The notes: generated by a model not told the origin, from the sequence alone. A DNA stretch of 64,000 nucleotides from Chiridota heheva (GCA_020152595.1 JAIGNY010000456.1:1812001-1876000); one strand, 5' to 3'. Shown: positions 1 to 52,350, counted from the stretch's first letter. A program made the numbers and translations.

Positions 1-560
1 ATCCCATGCTTAGACCTTCGTTTCTCCACTTCCAGCTACCTCAGTAAGATCTGACAAGACTCTTGAAATCTCGAGACCAGTAACAAACTCACACCATCAA
101 ACCCAAAGCCTTAACCAACGTCCTCCTGCACAGTCGCAACTGCAGGGAGCACATTGTTTTCATCCGCCACGGCCACACCTTTCTCACCCACTCTCACCTA
201 CTTTCTGGCTCCCCTGCTCCTCTTTACCCTATATGCACACTGATCACTTGATCAAGCATATCCTCTTAACCTGTCCTTTATACAGTATCTGAACTCCAGA
301 TTACACCTCTCCTTCTCCATTTCAATAACCGATCTTTTCAGAAACAATCCTACCTCCCACTTCATCACCTTTCTCCACCACAGCAATTTATTCCACCTGA
401 TCTAAACCTCCTTTTCCTTCCCTTCTCTGCCTTACCTTCCTCACCTTCCTTTTATTACCTTAATTTTTTCCCTTATCCACCTTCTCTCCCTCCTTCCCTT
501 TTTTCCACCTCTCTTTCCTCTCTGTCCTAACTTAAGCACCTTAGTTTTTAACACCCTCTT
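1..560 (+). mobile_element. 3' end of a decayed non-LTR retrotransposon (LINE)
   Basis: Around positions 150-290 the plus strand reads RHGHTFLTHSHLLSGSPAP and, after a small frameshift, KHILLTCPLY. This pairing (GHT-LTH-LL then a KHILL-C motif) is the usual C-terminal end of LINE polymerases of the I/Jockey-like groups. What follows is a pyrimidine-rich tail with no open frame. The 5' part lies outside the window or is lost. Clade is uncertain because only the last segment is present, and the frame breaks show it is inactive. Confidence 0.6.
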
Positions 561-1100
561 GGCACTTTTGACTTTGAGTGAAATGTGTCTTTTATCTTAT
601 ATGATAAGATTTAGTAGCTGCTAAACTAATGGGCATAGAGGGCAGTTTGTGGCCACTGTACTTTTATGTACATGTATCAAAATAGAGTAAAATCTTTGTG
701 GTCAAGTAAGGTCTTCAAGCTTCTAGTCAAGTCATTTCGTTTCTACACAGACACTCACAAATACCCACAAATCCTGTTCTACTGTTGTATGTTTTGGTGC
801 AGTACTGATGCTTATTTGTGTGGTAATAAAATTTATTGTCTTGGTTTATCCAGTATTTATCCAAATGAAACAAAAATTTAAACTCAAGTATCCCCATAAC
901 GGAATAACTGAATAAGATACTGAAGCAGTTTATGAGCACCATTTTGTATTTTTTACATGAAGCCCTCATTCTTGTACAGTACTCTAAGATGAAATATTCT
1001 TGACCACGGAACTAATCCGTAAATAAGAGTCAAAACATGATATTTTATAACATTTTAATCTCAGTCATGCAGTCATCTTTCATTTGCTTTTTTCCCACAG
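561..1100. other. Non-coding stretch ending in the splice acceptor of the first coding exon
   Basis: No gene or recognisable repeat is visible. The only functional signal is at the end: a T-rich tract followed by CCCACAG, with the AG at 1099-1100, a good 3' splice site. It implies an upstream non-coding exon that I cannot place. Confidence 0.5.
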
Positions 1101-40665
<39,565 letters not shown>

Positions 40666-40680
40666 CAGCTTTATCATAAG

Positions 40681-40968
40681 GAGGTGCTGTGGCTCAGTGG
40701 TTAAGGAGTCATGCTCGTATTAGAAAGGTTCCGAGTTTGATTCCCGTCGTAAGCGCTGCATTGTGTCCTTGCTTGAGCAAAACACTTTACTTTACGCTTT
40801 AGTCCACTCAACTGTAAAATGAGTACCAGCACTGTTGGGGAGTTAATCTGCGATGGACTGGCGTCCCGTCCAGGGGGAGCAATGTACTCTCATCTGCTTG
40901 TGCCATGGAAACGGCGGATCAGCACCGGCTCAATGAGCCTAATGGCTCTGATGGATTTAGCTTTTTAA
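40681..40968 (+). mobile_element. SINE family A, fullest copy, 16 bases past the stop codon
   Basis: tRNA-like head GTGGCTCAGTGGTTAAGG (A box) and GAGTTTGATTCCC (B box), then TTGTGTCCTTGCTTGAGCAA, GAGTACCAGCACTG, GGGGAGTTAATCTG, GGCGTCCCGTCCAGGGGG and an AATGGCTCTGATGGATTT end. Flanked by a 12 bp target duplication, AGCTTTATCATA, at 40669-40680 and 40969-40980. Confidence 0.82.
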
Positions 40969-41004
40969 AAGCTTTATCATAGAATGGGGTATATCAGTGT
41001 TGGT

Positions 41005-41176
41005 TTACCATGCATGGTTTATAACGTCCAAACAGACCTCCTTTGGAGTATTTACGTCACAACGCCCACAGCCGTTTTATTAACCAGTTGTGGAACACTG
41101 GTTGGAGACCCACCGGGTATCGAACCCGGGATGCTAGATTGGAAAGCCAAACTTTTACTGCACTGCCACAGAGGTC
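41005..41176 (-). mobile_element. tRNA-Gly-like SINE or tRNA pseudogene, minus strand
   Basis: The minus strand has CTCTGTGGCAGTGCAGT, GGCTTTCCAATC (a TCC anticodon in the expected place) and CGGGTTCGATACCCG, a good T-arm. The acceptor ends do not pair convincingly, and it interrupts the tandem array unit, so insertion of a tRNA-derived element is more likely than a functional tRNA. Confidence 0.5.
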
Positions 41177-42237
41177 TTGTAGGAGTCAAAGATCTGAGGG
41201 AACCAGGAACTTAGACTCAACTACAAAGAATTTAGCCTGATGATATCATACCATACTCCATGGTGAGAGAGCATTGTGGAGTAGAGGTAGAAGCCTGCAA
41301 GCAAAGAGTAATAGACGCCTGATACCTCTTATCATATAACAGTGTTGTATGAGTCAAGTCTTAAGTTTTGGTGTATTTGGACATGAGGGCCCCTGGAACT
41401 TGGACTCAGCTACGGAGAATCAAGCCTGGTCTTGCTTGTCCTGTTTTTGCTAGAATTGGGCTTGATGGAACTTAGACACAATTACAAGAAATCGTGCCTG
41501 ATATTGTATTCCATGGAGAGAGTAACACACCAAAGTTAGACACCAAACAAAGAATAGTTGTATGTATAACACTTTTATCATAGAATGAGGCACAGCAGTG
41601 TTGTAAGAGTTAAGTCCTGTAGGGAACCAAGGAGATAGCAAGTCAGGGTCAGAGTTAAAAGCAAAGTAGAGTCATTGAGCCATATCACCTTTATCATAGA
41701 AGGAGGTTAAGTAGTGTTGTAGGGCTGAAGTCCCATTTTTGTGGAACAAGACTTTAGGAAGCAAGAACTTGGACTCAACTCAAGTCAGACTCAAGTCTGA
41801 TATCCTACTAAATTCAATAGAGAGAAAAAGAACAACTCAGGGTAGAGATATAAATGAAGCAAAGAGTAATATAAGCATAACACCTGCATCACAAAATGGG
41901 ATGTAGCAGTGTTGTAGGCATGCTTTCGAGAAATGAAGGGGTTTAAACGGGCTGTAATTTTCCTCTGTAAAGTGGGGGAAAACAAAACCCAAATACTTTC
42001 TCACCCGTAATTGGGGAGACCAGACCTCTTGTTCCTTAGAATTAACGTACTTGAAGGGATGGGCTCAAAATTAACGATTAACATTTGGTCTTTGACTCCA
42101 GACTGTACTTTAGGCCTGTTCTGACAGTCTTGGTTTCTTGTGGCAGGGACTTGTCCTTGTAATGGGGTGGACTTCACTACAGCACTGAGGTATGGGCATT
42201 GCATGCAGAATTTATATTTTAATTCATTCTGTATAAA

Positions 42238-42243
42238 AATAAA
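42238..42243 (+). terminator. Candidate polyadenylation signal AATAAA
   Basis: First clear AATAAA after the array, 1.57 kb past the stop, in an AT-rich setting. Choice is tentative; no transcript evidence. Confidence 0.25.
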
Positions 42244-42545
42244 GTGCATTATAATATGCTTATAAGTTTTTTGTCAAATTCATTTTCAATATTTTTTCAA
42301 ATTATTTCTTTTTATGAAAGAAGCAGAATTTTCTGATTTATTTCTGCAGAATTTCTTTTGGAATTGTTTCCAAGTTTTGCCACTTGTTTTTTTATTTTTA
42401 TAATTGTCTTGAGCAGAGTTTGCTGCAATACAATGTCTGGGTTTATATTGAAGGAAGGGGTGGTGTCAGAGGTTGAATTGAGGTGTCCAAGTATTGCATT
42501 ATCTTTCTAAAGATTTTAAAGCATTTTTAGCATTTTTTTTTTTGG

Positions 42546-42765
42546 GCATGTTTATCAGGAGGGTGGATTGAAACAGCTTGCAGTGTGTGGGAAAATTGAG
42601 GGCAAAAGAAGCAGAGGAAAGCAGCAAGTTAAATATGTTCAAAGCTTAAACAATTGGGCAACCAACAACAGCCTAAGTAACAATAAGTTTATGCATTTAG
42701 CTCTAAACAGAAGTGACTGGAGGGCCATGATTGCCAATGTCTGTTCCAGACTCGGCACCTAGAGA
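42546..42765 (+). mobile_element. LINE 3' coding end remnant
   Basis: The frame reads GKIEGKRSRGKQQVKYVQSL, then DWRAMIANVCSRLGT and a stop. GKIEGKR-RGRQ ... WRAMI-NV is the usual end of one group of APE-type LINE polymerases. An AG dinucleotide run follows at 42762-42774. Strongly 5' truncated. Confidence 0.65.
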
Positions 42766-45480
42766 GAGAGAGAGCTACTCTGTTGAAATCTGCTTCTGAG
42801 GAACAGCAAGGATCATTTTTGTCAGGCCTTGATCTCAACTAGGGGTAAAATCTGCATGGTGGGGTCACATCTACATATGTAAATATTTACATATGTAAAT
42901 GATAGCATCAGAAGTGTGGTCAAAGGAACCTATTTAATTTGTAACTTTAAACCGACTGTTAAAAGGTTTTTGAAACTCTGTAATTGTCTGTATCTGGAGC
43001 AGATAAATATATAAAAATTCACAGACAGGTTGGTGCTCGAAAACAGAAGTGATGGGTGGTATATCAAAACTTGAAACTAGCATCTTTCATTATTTTGTTA
43101 TTAAAAGCTGTGACAAAATTTGTTTGCAGTTTGGTAACAATTATTCCAACAGTTGGCAATTTTGGATGGAGCAAAAATATATATTATTCATCAAAACAAT
43201 TCAGTGCTCGACAACAGAAATATGGTTGTATGGGGTAGAATATGTTACATGATGAAAGACTGAATCTCTTGTCCCCAGAGAATGGAGCATAGGTCACATT
43301 TTGTGACAAAATTTTATTGTCAAAAATCTGTGACATTCTGAAAATTTTGTGACAAAATAAACATAAATTAAATGAAATTTTAAATAAATTTTGTCCAACA
43401 TTTTGTGACATGTTTGACCCCTTTACTCACTCTCACTCATTGGCACCAGGCCATGTCTTTTATAACCATGCAGTATTTCAAACTGTAAATTGATGTTGCA
43501 TTCTAGTGGTGGATTCCATTTTTCGTGAAACAGACATAATCAAATGATCTTTTCTTTGAGTGTCACTGGTCAACTGGTCATGATGTGTGAATCTATGCCA
43601 ATCAAATGTGACAGGCAAAACTGATGTGACATTCTGTGCAAAAGGTGCCAAAAATTATTTGACATTTGAGACATTCATGTGACAAATTTGAAATTTTTTG
43701 ACGTGACATTTTGCTTGGGGTCACCCCATTCTCTGCATCTCAGTAAAATTTTCATAAACTTGCAACGTTCATATCTTTACGTCACATCCAGTTGTGGATC
43801 GTTTCTAATTAAGAATGTATTGTACACATTGTGTGTGTGTGTGTGCTAGTTACCTCCATGGTGGTAATATTGATTGGTTGTCGATATTTGTGTATGACCA
43901 ATCGGAAATGTTGACTTTTATTGAATATCAATGTCCATGTAAATACGATATCTGGCCTTTAAAAGCTATTACAACATATTCTTGCAGCTTGTTAATGATT
44001 ATTCCAAAGGTTAGCAATTTTTGGCAGTGAGGTGTGCTATTTTATAATCGGTCATCATTACTCTGTTTTATTTTGATATTCAATCTTGAAAGGGTTAATG
44101 TTTATAGATTGGGGGATGATTCTTTAGAATTAGGTTTTTCGTGGTGTGCAGGAATTGAAAGAAATTGCAAACATTCGACAAATTTTTAGAAAGACAATAT
44201 TTTGTTTATTTTCTATTGTTTTATAATGTGATATCGTACTGTTTCTTATAATGCACAATTTCACAGTCTCATAGCACACCAGCCAAATCCTTCAGGCTGC
44301 AGTAAGAAACTTGACTGTACCAGAAGGGCAACACTATGTTTACAATGATATGCATAAAGTTGTGGTTATTAAGGGACTATCAACAACTTGTTTAAACTTT
44401 TTAGTGTAAGCTTTTCTTGACGTCATGCCAATGGTTGATTGATTGATTGATCTTATCATTGATGCTTGTAATACTGAATGTGCCAAATGGGGACACCATG
44501 ATGAATAACTCTGGCTATAAATTTTCAGTCCAATGCATCCAATTCACCAGAGTGTTTATAACTTACTGATGAAAACATCTTTTTAATAGTCCAAATGAAT
44601 TCTAAGCCACATATTACACGCATGAGTTAGTCCTGCAGGAACCAAATCCACAATATCTGGCTGAGGCTGGCTCTTCACAATAAATTCCATTGTGTGCATA
44701 TAGACGATTAAGGGTGTAATTACTGATGCGTAAAATCATTGAAGTATCTGTGGTGGGTTTCTTAATTGCTTCTAGCAGAGTCTAATAGTCATACCTGCCA
44801 AAATGAAGGTTCTCGCAGGTGAAAAGACTGAAAATTTGTAGTGAGGATTGAGCGTAATGCATTTCCTTTTTACCAAACAGCCAAAGTTTTAAAAATATTT
44901 TGCCACAAAAAATTTTAATATCAGATATGGAGGTAGAATTTTTACAAGGTGTTTAATCTTTTCATTCTCTGATCTCCAACATAGTTGCCTAAACTCATGT
45001 CAGTATTTGCCAATATCTCTATTTCCTCTTAAATCATGGGGTTATTTTTTAAGCAAATGCCAAAAATTCAACATTACTTGAATCCATGCATGATATTGGT
45101 TTTAGTTGTGATAATAATGGGACATTAAATATACACATGCAATGTAGTGAAAATAAAGGGACAATTTGATATCATTTTCTAATTTTTTGGTTCTTTTTTG
45201 AGTACAATTATCACAACTGCATACACCACAAAACTTTTTGCCTTTGAGAAACTAGGTCTTCCAACTTCCTATAAAATCATCATTTAAGGGGGAAACTAAA
45301 AATAATAGACTGCTTAAAAACAAAAAAATATTCATCACAAGTTAAATTTACTTCATAAAACGGGATTTTAGAGGCATTTGCTGACACCATTGTGTAAAAC
45401 CATATAAATCATGCCAGAGTATTGAAATGATAATCAATTTCCATCATATCCTCTTCTATATACCTGATAACATAACAAGA
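42766..45480. other. No gene recognised
   Basis: AT-rich. Small features: the segment near 43033 (GTGCTCGAAAACAGAAGTG) is echoed near 43204 (GTGCTCGACAACAGAAATA), repeated TGTGACAAAATTT-like words at 43300-43700, a GT run near 43830-43846 and GATT repeats near 44433-44450. No conserved coding frame. Confidence 0.5.
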
Positions 45481-45489
45481 TGGCTGGCT

Positions 45490-45568
45490 AAGAAGGGTGA
45501 GTCACCCCATAAAAAGCCCAACCTTCGTTGTCGTGGTGCTGTTAAGCCCTCATCAAACAAACAAACCA
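45490..45568 (+). mobile_element. LINE-type 3' tail
   Basis: GTCGTGGTGCTGTTAAGCCC then TCATCAAACAAACAAACC, as in the 11.48 kb copy. Only the tail is visible. Confidence 0.45.
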
Positions 45569-46071
45569 AATGATTGTTCATTCCAAATTCTTTTAGAGCG
45601 AGAGTGCTAGTGGTGTTGTAGTTGATGCCTTTCTGCTGTGAGTGGCATTTGATTTCTTTGGTATTCACGTTGTCGGAAATGTGACCTGAGGTCATTAGAC
45701 CGCATAGCAACCGGGCGCATTCACCCCGCATTGGAGTGAAAACAAAGCGATCAGCTGTGTTTATTTACATGCCATACGTACCGCACACAGTAAATACATA
45801 TGGACTTGCCCACGTGTATCGTGCAAAGGTTTGTTTTCACTCCCAACAAATGACGTCATCTCCTGGATGTAACGTGACACCAACCAAGTGAATACAAGCA
45901 GATTTGCCCAAACTTCAGTTTTGCTTAATTTTTGTGGTTATATGTAAATTTCAATTTCAAACATTTGTCTTGCGGGAATATAATTCCGTCTTTTTATTTT
46001 TTGTTTAGTTTGATTCGGCGATGTCATTTTGTGGGATTATTTTACTTTGGGTTTGGTTTCTTTGTTGGGTT

Positions 46072-46140
46072 GGGTTCCTTTGTTGGGTTGGGTTATTTTG
46101 TTGGGTTGGGTCCCTTTGTTGGGTTGGGTTGTTTTGCTTG
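46072..46140. repeat. 18 bp repeat, four copies
   Basis: TTTGTTGGGTTGGGTTCC-type units, head to tail. It makes glycine/phenylalanine-rich frames that are not genes. Confidence 0.85.
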
Positions 46141-46149
46141 GTTGGTTTT

Positions 46150-47840
46150 TTATTGAAAATGATGCACAGAAATATATTTGAAATTTTAGAGGAAGGTTTT
46201 ATGAGAATTAGGAACCAGTTTTGTCATTTGTACAGTGCTGTTATAAAATAGTAAAACGAAATCTTTAGGGATGGAAGAAGATTTAAATGATTTGTTAAAA
46301 ACTCTTCCAAAGGGCATGTATTTAAAAAGATTTTTTTTTTTAATCAAAGCTTAACAGATTTAAAGATTTATTTTTGTGGCTTTTTGATAAGCATTTTCAA
46401 GGAAAGGAAATCAGAATCAAACCTTGAAGTACATATTTCATTAGTTTATCAAAGTTTAAATTTGTGTAAAAGATAAAAGCTGAATAATATTTTTATATTT
46501 TAAGGATTGTGTGAAGATGAGAATGGTGGTGGTGTAACTTATTGACCAAAAACTGAAAATATTTTAGATCTACTTCTTGCTCAGTATCATGTATGCAATC
46601 CACTTTGACATAAGAGCTCAATTTTTAAGCCCATGTTCTTTATCTCTTATTTGATGCAAAGCTTAGGTTATTCAGATACAGCAGTCACATGGGTAATTGT
46701 GACGTGTTTAGCTAGGGTGTGGGGTGGGTAACATTGATTATTACAATTATAACAATTGTACTTGTTTGTAAGTATTGATTGTATATTTACTTACATTTGA
46801 ATTAAATCTTTTTCTTCACAATATATTTATGTACGTAAATGGAGACCTATTCATCTGGTGAAAACACAAAAATTCTTGAATAAATTGTCGTGAAATTCAA
46901 AAAGCAGAAAATGGCATATCTCTTATAAATTTGGGTGAGATTTATTGTTATTTTATGATTATTAAATTTTCAAACATTCCAGCTGTTTGTGTTTAGCCTG
47001 TAGGGTTTATAGTTAAGTATTATAGCTAGCCCTGATTTGTATATAAATGTATGCACACTAATGTGAACTTATCAAGTGTAACTTGTAATTCTTTACAACA
47101 TTTGCATAAATTTGAATATTCTGTGCACTTGCGATTGACTAAAGTCTAAGAATATTAAAGTTGAAAAACAAAATATTCAAATTGCGACTTGATATGACCA
47201 TTCTATTTTCCTGTGAATAGCATTAAAAAATATATATAGTGCCTGGTCACATGACATAAATTGTAATATAAATTGTGATAATGACATAATTATGTTATGA
47301 ACATGAGAAAATAACCATCCTTACCAGGAATGGTCCATCAATCATTCATGGGATTTGCACAAAGTCCTCCCAAGCATATAATGTATATTTATATTTAGGT
47401 TTAGCCAAGGACTAATCTTGATTCACTTCACTGTACAGCAGTTATGAGGATTGAGCCCCAGATGAATGACCTATTGTGTACAGTAGCTGCTTGCTAACAA
47501 GTCAAGTATGAATAGACTATGAAGATGCTATCAGTTGGAAGGTACCACCTGTGGTGTGTATGATGTAACAATAGCTGGTTGCTAGTCAATGACTTGTGAA
47601 GAGTCTCCTGGGTTGAATGGTGTGGATTACCCCTGATTTTGAGAAAATTGAGGGTGTCGGGTTGGAGGGGTCTAAGGGCTAAAAATTCTTATTGATATTC
47701 AGGATGATTTACATCTGAACTACTCAGTTTGTAATCAATATAAATCAATTTTTATGCTCTTTTGATAACAGTATTCTTGTTTAGGGTAATCCATGCTTTC
47801 AAACATGTCTGACTTTCATGGACTTTTAAGAAACGCTGCC
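46150..47840. other. No gene recognised
   Basis: AT-rich sequence with no convincing exon, repeat array or element end visible by eye. Confidence 0.45.
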
Positions 47841-47845
47841 TTTAA

Positions 47846-48416
47846 GGGATTAGTTTAGCGTTCAAGCAAGTCCATCCTATATGAAAGAGGACTTGCGAAA
47901 GAAACAAAATAGTGAAGAAAGCATTCAATAATCTTATTCCGTTAAGGAGATATTTAAGTTTAAAGTTTGGTATCATTTGTGTAAAAATGACTAAAATCAG
48001 ACTAGTGGCATCACATCCTTAGATTCCTGAAAGTCTTTATGTAAACTATCATGTTTTGTCCTGTGATTCTGTGACTTCCATTGAGAACCATTGGCTATGT
48101 CAGGAAAGTAGTAAAACAATTTTGTATGGGTAATTAGGATTTACCACCTCAAGAAAGTTTGAGGCAAAATAATTCAAATAGAGAAAAAATTTAATACATT
48201 TTCTTTAAAATACATTAACAATTGTTAAGAATGTGAAATGCAGTTGCCAGCCTTCCATAGTAGCCTTAATACACCAGTTATTTCTATACAGATAAGAATG
48301 AAACCTGAATATCTCCTTTAGGGGAATAAGGTATTTTAATGCTTTTTTCACCATTTTGTATCTTTTGAAGTCCTCTTTCGTATAAGATGGACATGCTCGA
48401 CCACTGAACTAATCCT
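47846..48416. mobile_element. TTAA-target MITE, copy 3 (complete, long inverted repeats)
   Basis: TTAA at 47842-47845 and 48417-48420. The first ~115 bases (GGGATTAG, CAAGTCCATCCTATATGAAA, GAGGACTTG, ACAAAATAGTGAAGAAAGCA) pair with the last ~115 in reverse complement (AGGATTAG, ATGTCCATCTTATACGAAAG, GAGGACTTC). 571 bp, non-coding. Confidence 0.78.
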
Positions 48417-48555
48417 TTAAGTATTTTGCTGTGCTTCAAGGAGATGCTGTTATTTTCTTTGCCAAAGCTGAAAATATGTGTGGTATTAAAAAGTTATATA
48501 TTGTAAAGTTTTGTCCAGATATTTATGATTTTTTCATCTCTTAGGCCTCTTGAGG

Positions 48556-50658
48556 TATGCCCTGTATTCTGGAGATGCCCTGTGCATGGACAGATTCTGG
48601 AGATGCCCTGTGCATGGACAGATTCTGGAGATGCCCTGTGCATGGACAGATTCTGGAGATGCCCTGTGCATGGACAGATTCTGGAGATGCCCTGTGCATG
48701 GACAGATTCTGGAGATGCCCTGTGCATGGACAGATTCTGGAGATGCCCTGTGCATGGACAGATTCTGAGAGATGCCCTGTGCATGGACAGATTCTGGACA
48801 GAGAGATTCTGGAGATGCCCTGTGCATGGAACAGATTCTGAGATGCCCTGTGCATGGACAGATTCTGAGATGCCCTGTGCATGGACAGATTCTGAGAGAT
48901 GCCCTGTGCATGGACAGATTCTGGAGATGCCCTGTGCATGGACAGATTCTGAGATGCCCTGTGCATGGACAGATTCTGGAGATGCCCTGTGCATGGACAG
49001 ATTCTGGAGATGCCCTGTGCATGGACAGATTCTGAGATGCCTGTGCATGTGCATGGACAGATTCTGGAGATGCCCTGTGCATGGACAGATTCTGGAGATG
49101 CCCTGTGCATGGACAGATTCTGAGATGCCCTGTGCATGGACAGATTCTGAGATGCCCTGTGCATGGACAGATTCTGAGATGCCCTGTGCATGGACAGATT
49201 CTGAGATGCCCTGCATGGACAGATTCTGGAGATGCCCTGTGCATGGACAGATTCTGAGATGCCCTGTGCATGGACAGATTCTGAGATGCCCTGTGCATGG
49301 ACAGATTCTGAGATGCCCTGTGCATGGACAGATTCTGGAGATGCCCTGTGCATGGACAGATTCTGGAGATGCCCTGTGCATGGACAGATTCTGGAGATGC
49401 CCTGTGCATGGACAGATTCTGGAGATGCCCTGTGCATGGACAGATTCTGGAGATGCCCTGTGCATGGACAGATTCTGGAGATGCCCTGTGCATGGACAGA
49501 TTCTGGAGATGCCCTGTGCATGGACAGATTCTGGAGATGCCCTGTGCATGGACAGATTCTGGAGATGCCCTGTGCATGGACAGATTCTGGAGATGCCCTG
49601 TGCATGGACAGATTCTGGAGATGCCCTGTGCATGGACAGATTCTGGAGATGCCCTGTGCATAAACAGATTCTGGAGATGCCCTGTGCATGGAAAGATTCT
49701 GGAGATGCCCTGTGCATGGACAGATTCTGGAGATGCCCTGTGCATGGACAGATTCTGGAGATGCCCTGTGCATGGACAGATTCTGGAGATGCCCTGTGCA
49801 TGGACAGATTCTGGAGATGCCCTGTGCATGGACAGATTCTGGAGATGCCCTGTGCATGGACAGATTCTGGAGATGCCCTGTGCATGGACAGATTCTGGAG
49901 ATGCCCTGTGCATGGACAGATTCTGAGATGCCCTGTGCATGGACAGATTCTGGAGATGCCTTGTGCATGGACAGATTCTGGAGATGCCCTGTGCATGGAC
50001 AGATTCTGGAGATGCCCTGTGCATGGACAGATTCTGGAGATGCCCTGTGCATGGACAGATTCTGGAGATGCCCTGTGCATGGACAGATTCTGGAGATGCC
50101 CTGTGCATGGACAGATTCTGGAGATGCCCTGTGCATGGACAGATTCTGGAGATGCCCTGTGCATGGACAGATTCTGGAGATGCCCTGTGCATGGACAGAT
50201 TCTGAGATGCCCTGTGCATGGACAGATTCTGGAGATGCCCTGTGCATGGACAGATTCTGGAGATGCCCTGTGCATGGACAGATTCTGGAGATGCCCTGTG
50301 CATGGACAGATTCTGAGATGCCCTGTGCATGGACAGATTCTGGAGATGCCCTGTGCATGGACAGATTCTGGAGATGCCCTGTGCATGGACAGATTCTGGA
50401 GATGCCCTGTGCATGGACAGATTCTGGAGATGCCCTGTGCATGGACAGATTCTGGAGATGCTGTGTGGACAGCATGGACAGATTCTGGAGATGCCTGTGC
50501 ATGGACAGATTCTGGAGATGCCTGTGCATGGACAGATTCTGGAGATGCCCTGTGCATGGACAGATTCTGGAGATGCCCTGTACATGGACAGATTCTGGAG
50601 ATGCCCTGTGCATGGACTGATTCTGGAGATGCCCTGTGCATGGACAGATTCTGGAGAT
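48556..50658. repeat. 28 bp minisatellite, about 75 copies
   Basis: The unit is GATGCCCTGTGCATGG followed by ACAGATTCTGGA. Some copies lack one G (27 bp) or are shortened. Because 28 is not a multiple of three and the unit lacks stops in most frames, readings of over 700 codons exist on both strands. They have no start context, splice sites or composition of a gene. The array ends where dispersed repeat B begins. Confidence 0.95.
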
Positions 50659-51020
50659 TCGAACAAAAACATCACTTAAAATCACTCTTCAATAAACAAA
50701 CAAAACCTTCACTGTTAAATACCCCCTATTTGTAAATTATTACTTCAAGCCAGACACTTTGACCACAGGGGAATTCTTTTGTCCTTGTGTTGGGTGTGAA
50801 AGTCAGTGCAGCTGCGGTTAAATCTGTTTACTATCAATGTCAGATTATGACCATGGAAAGTGAGGTGAAGTGTGTGGATTATAGAAATAAGAAATCCCTG
50901 GTGTAATTGATTGTGCTGGATTGTGGTTTCTGTTCTGAGCAATACAAAAATACAGACCTCGACAGATTTGAGATTTTGTCGGGGTTCAAGAAACAAAATG
51001 TACAGCAAGGATTAGACTCA
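50659..51020 (+). repeat. Dispersed repeat B, copy 2
   Basis: Parallels 19116-19465: GAACAAAAACATCACTTAAA, ATGTCAGATTATGACCATGG, GATTTTGTCGGG in the same order. Begins directly at the end of the 28 bp array. Confidence 0.8.
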
Positions 51021-51423
51021 ATGCCAAATAGTTGCAAGTAAATAAACAATTTCGCCAGGTATTTTGCATGGGTAGTTCTGTGTAGTCAACATGCATGGCC
51101 AGAACAGTAATGCAAGCAAGCATCTAGTACCTTTAAAAGTGTGTGTTAATTCTCAACAATTCCTGTGATGAATGAAGAAACATACTACATATGTAAGCAA
51201 ACATAAATTAAACATAAATCATGGTATAATTACTTTTTCTTTTACCAACTTATTATCTACCTCGAAGTGTTTTTATGTTGTAATATTTGAGGTTTATATT
51301 CATTGTTTATTATCACATTTTTTGCATGAAATTTAGGTATAGCATGATGGTATATATTATTAATGCAATTGACGCTAATATTTTCATATTTCTGAGCAGT
51401 ATATTATTAAACATGATTATGAG
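51021..51423. other. No gene recognised
   Basis: AT-rich sequence between repeat B and a SINE; nothing supportable. Confidence 0.4.
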
Positions 51424-51872
51424 GAGTCGGGTAGCTCAGTTGGTAGAGTGCACTACTGAGATGCTAAAGGTACCGGGTTGAAGCCCCGGTCAGGTCTAAC
51501 CCATTTTTCCAAAGCTATGCAGACAGATACAGCGTTCATCAAAGCGAAAGTACGTCGTTTGCAGCTCCTGATCCCCATCCAGCTGTTGAGAGAAGTGGCA
51601 ATGGTTAAATGGCGCTAGCTGTCTTTCGGAGGGGACGTTAAGCTGTCAGTCCCGATGGTAGGACAGCCACACCCTATCTGGTTCTCTGCATACTATTCGA
51701 GAAGAGAAGCATGAAAACGCAGTGTTAATTCACTTCCCTGAGCTAATGGATGGATGATGCGCTGTTTGGGCAGCTCCCCCCTATACTAAAAAGCTCCGAT
51801 GCTTGTAAAGCGCTCTTGAATATACTTGTATAGAAAGGGCTCTATATAGAATAATTACTATTACTATTACTA
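51424..51872 (+). mobile_element. tRNA-derived SINE (family B), about 450 bp
   Basis: Head: GGGTAGCTCAGTTGGTAGAG (A box) and CCGGGTTGAAGCCCCGG (B box and T-stem). Body includes CTTTCGGAGGGGACGTTAAG. The 3' end has AAAGCGCTCTTGAATATAC, AAAGGGCTCTATATAGAATA and an ATTACT microsatellite tail (51853-51872). The tRNA head, conserved body and tail define a SINE. Confidence 0.8.
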
Positions 51873-51884
51873 TGTCAGTGTAGT

Positions 51885-52160
51885 GGTAAAGTGGCTCAAT
51901 GGCTAAGTTGTCATGCTTGTTTGTGAAAGGTACCTGGTTCGACGTCCATGGCAAGCGCTAGCTGCATCGCATGACACTTTACTCTACTTGCTCCAGTTTA
52001 CTCAGCTGCTGTGATATTAGTGCCAGCACTCGGTGTTGGGAGTTAACATGTGATGGACTGGCATCCCATCCAAGGGGCGTGATGTGCTGTCATCTGCTTA
52101 CACCAAGGAAAATGCGAATAAACACCAGCCTGATGGCTTTAGTATGGATTTAACTTGATT
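51885..52160 (+). mobile_element. SINE family A, plus strand
   Basis: GTGGCTCAATGGCTAAG head, GGTTCGACGTCC B box, then GAGTTAACATGTGATGGACT, GGCATCCCATCCAAGGGG and GATGGCTTTAGTATGGATTT. Lies right behind the family B SINE. Confidence 0.8.
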
Positions 52161-52237
52161 TCATGTCAGTGGTCAGACATCTATGACATGAGAACATAGC
52201 AGAAACAGAAAATGAATGAAGTTAGAATTTACCGTTT

Positions 52238-52300
52238 GAGGGAGTTTGGTACCTCCGTTGGTAGGGCGCACAACTGAAATACCGGAGGTTCAAGTCTAAG
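52238..52300 (+). mobile_element. tRNA-like SINE head fragment
   Basis: GTACCTCCGTTGGTAGGG and CCGGAGGTTCAAGTC have the spacing of tRNA A and B boxes. No paired acceptor stem, so a tRNA-derived fragment. Confidence 0.45.
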
Positions 52301-52350
52301 GAAATTCACCATGGAGATATTTCCACAACTAGAACAGATACCCCTGAATG

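Noticed and set aside
48494..50735. ORFs of 713-736 codons on both strands
   Set aside because: All lie in a 28 bp tandem repeat; the frames are open only because the unit lacks stops. No splice sites, start context or non-repeat coding text.
51424..51500. Functional tRNA gene
   Set aside because: A and B boxes are good, but the sequence continues into a SINE body and tail, so it is the SINE promoter.
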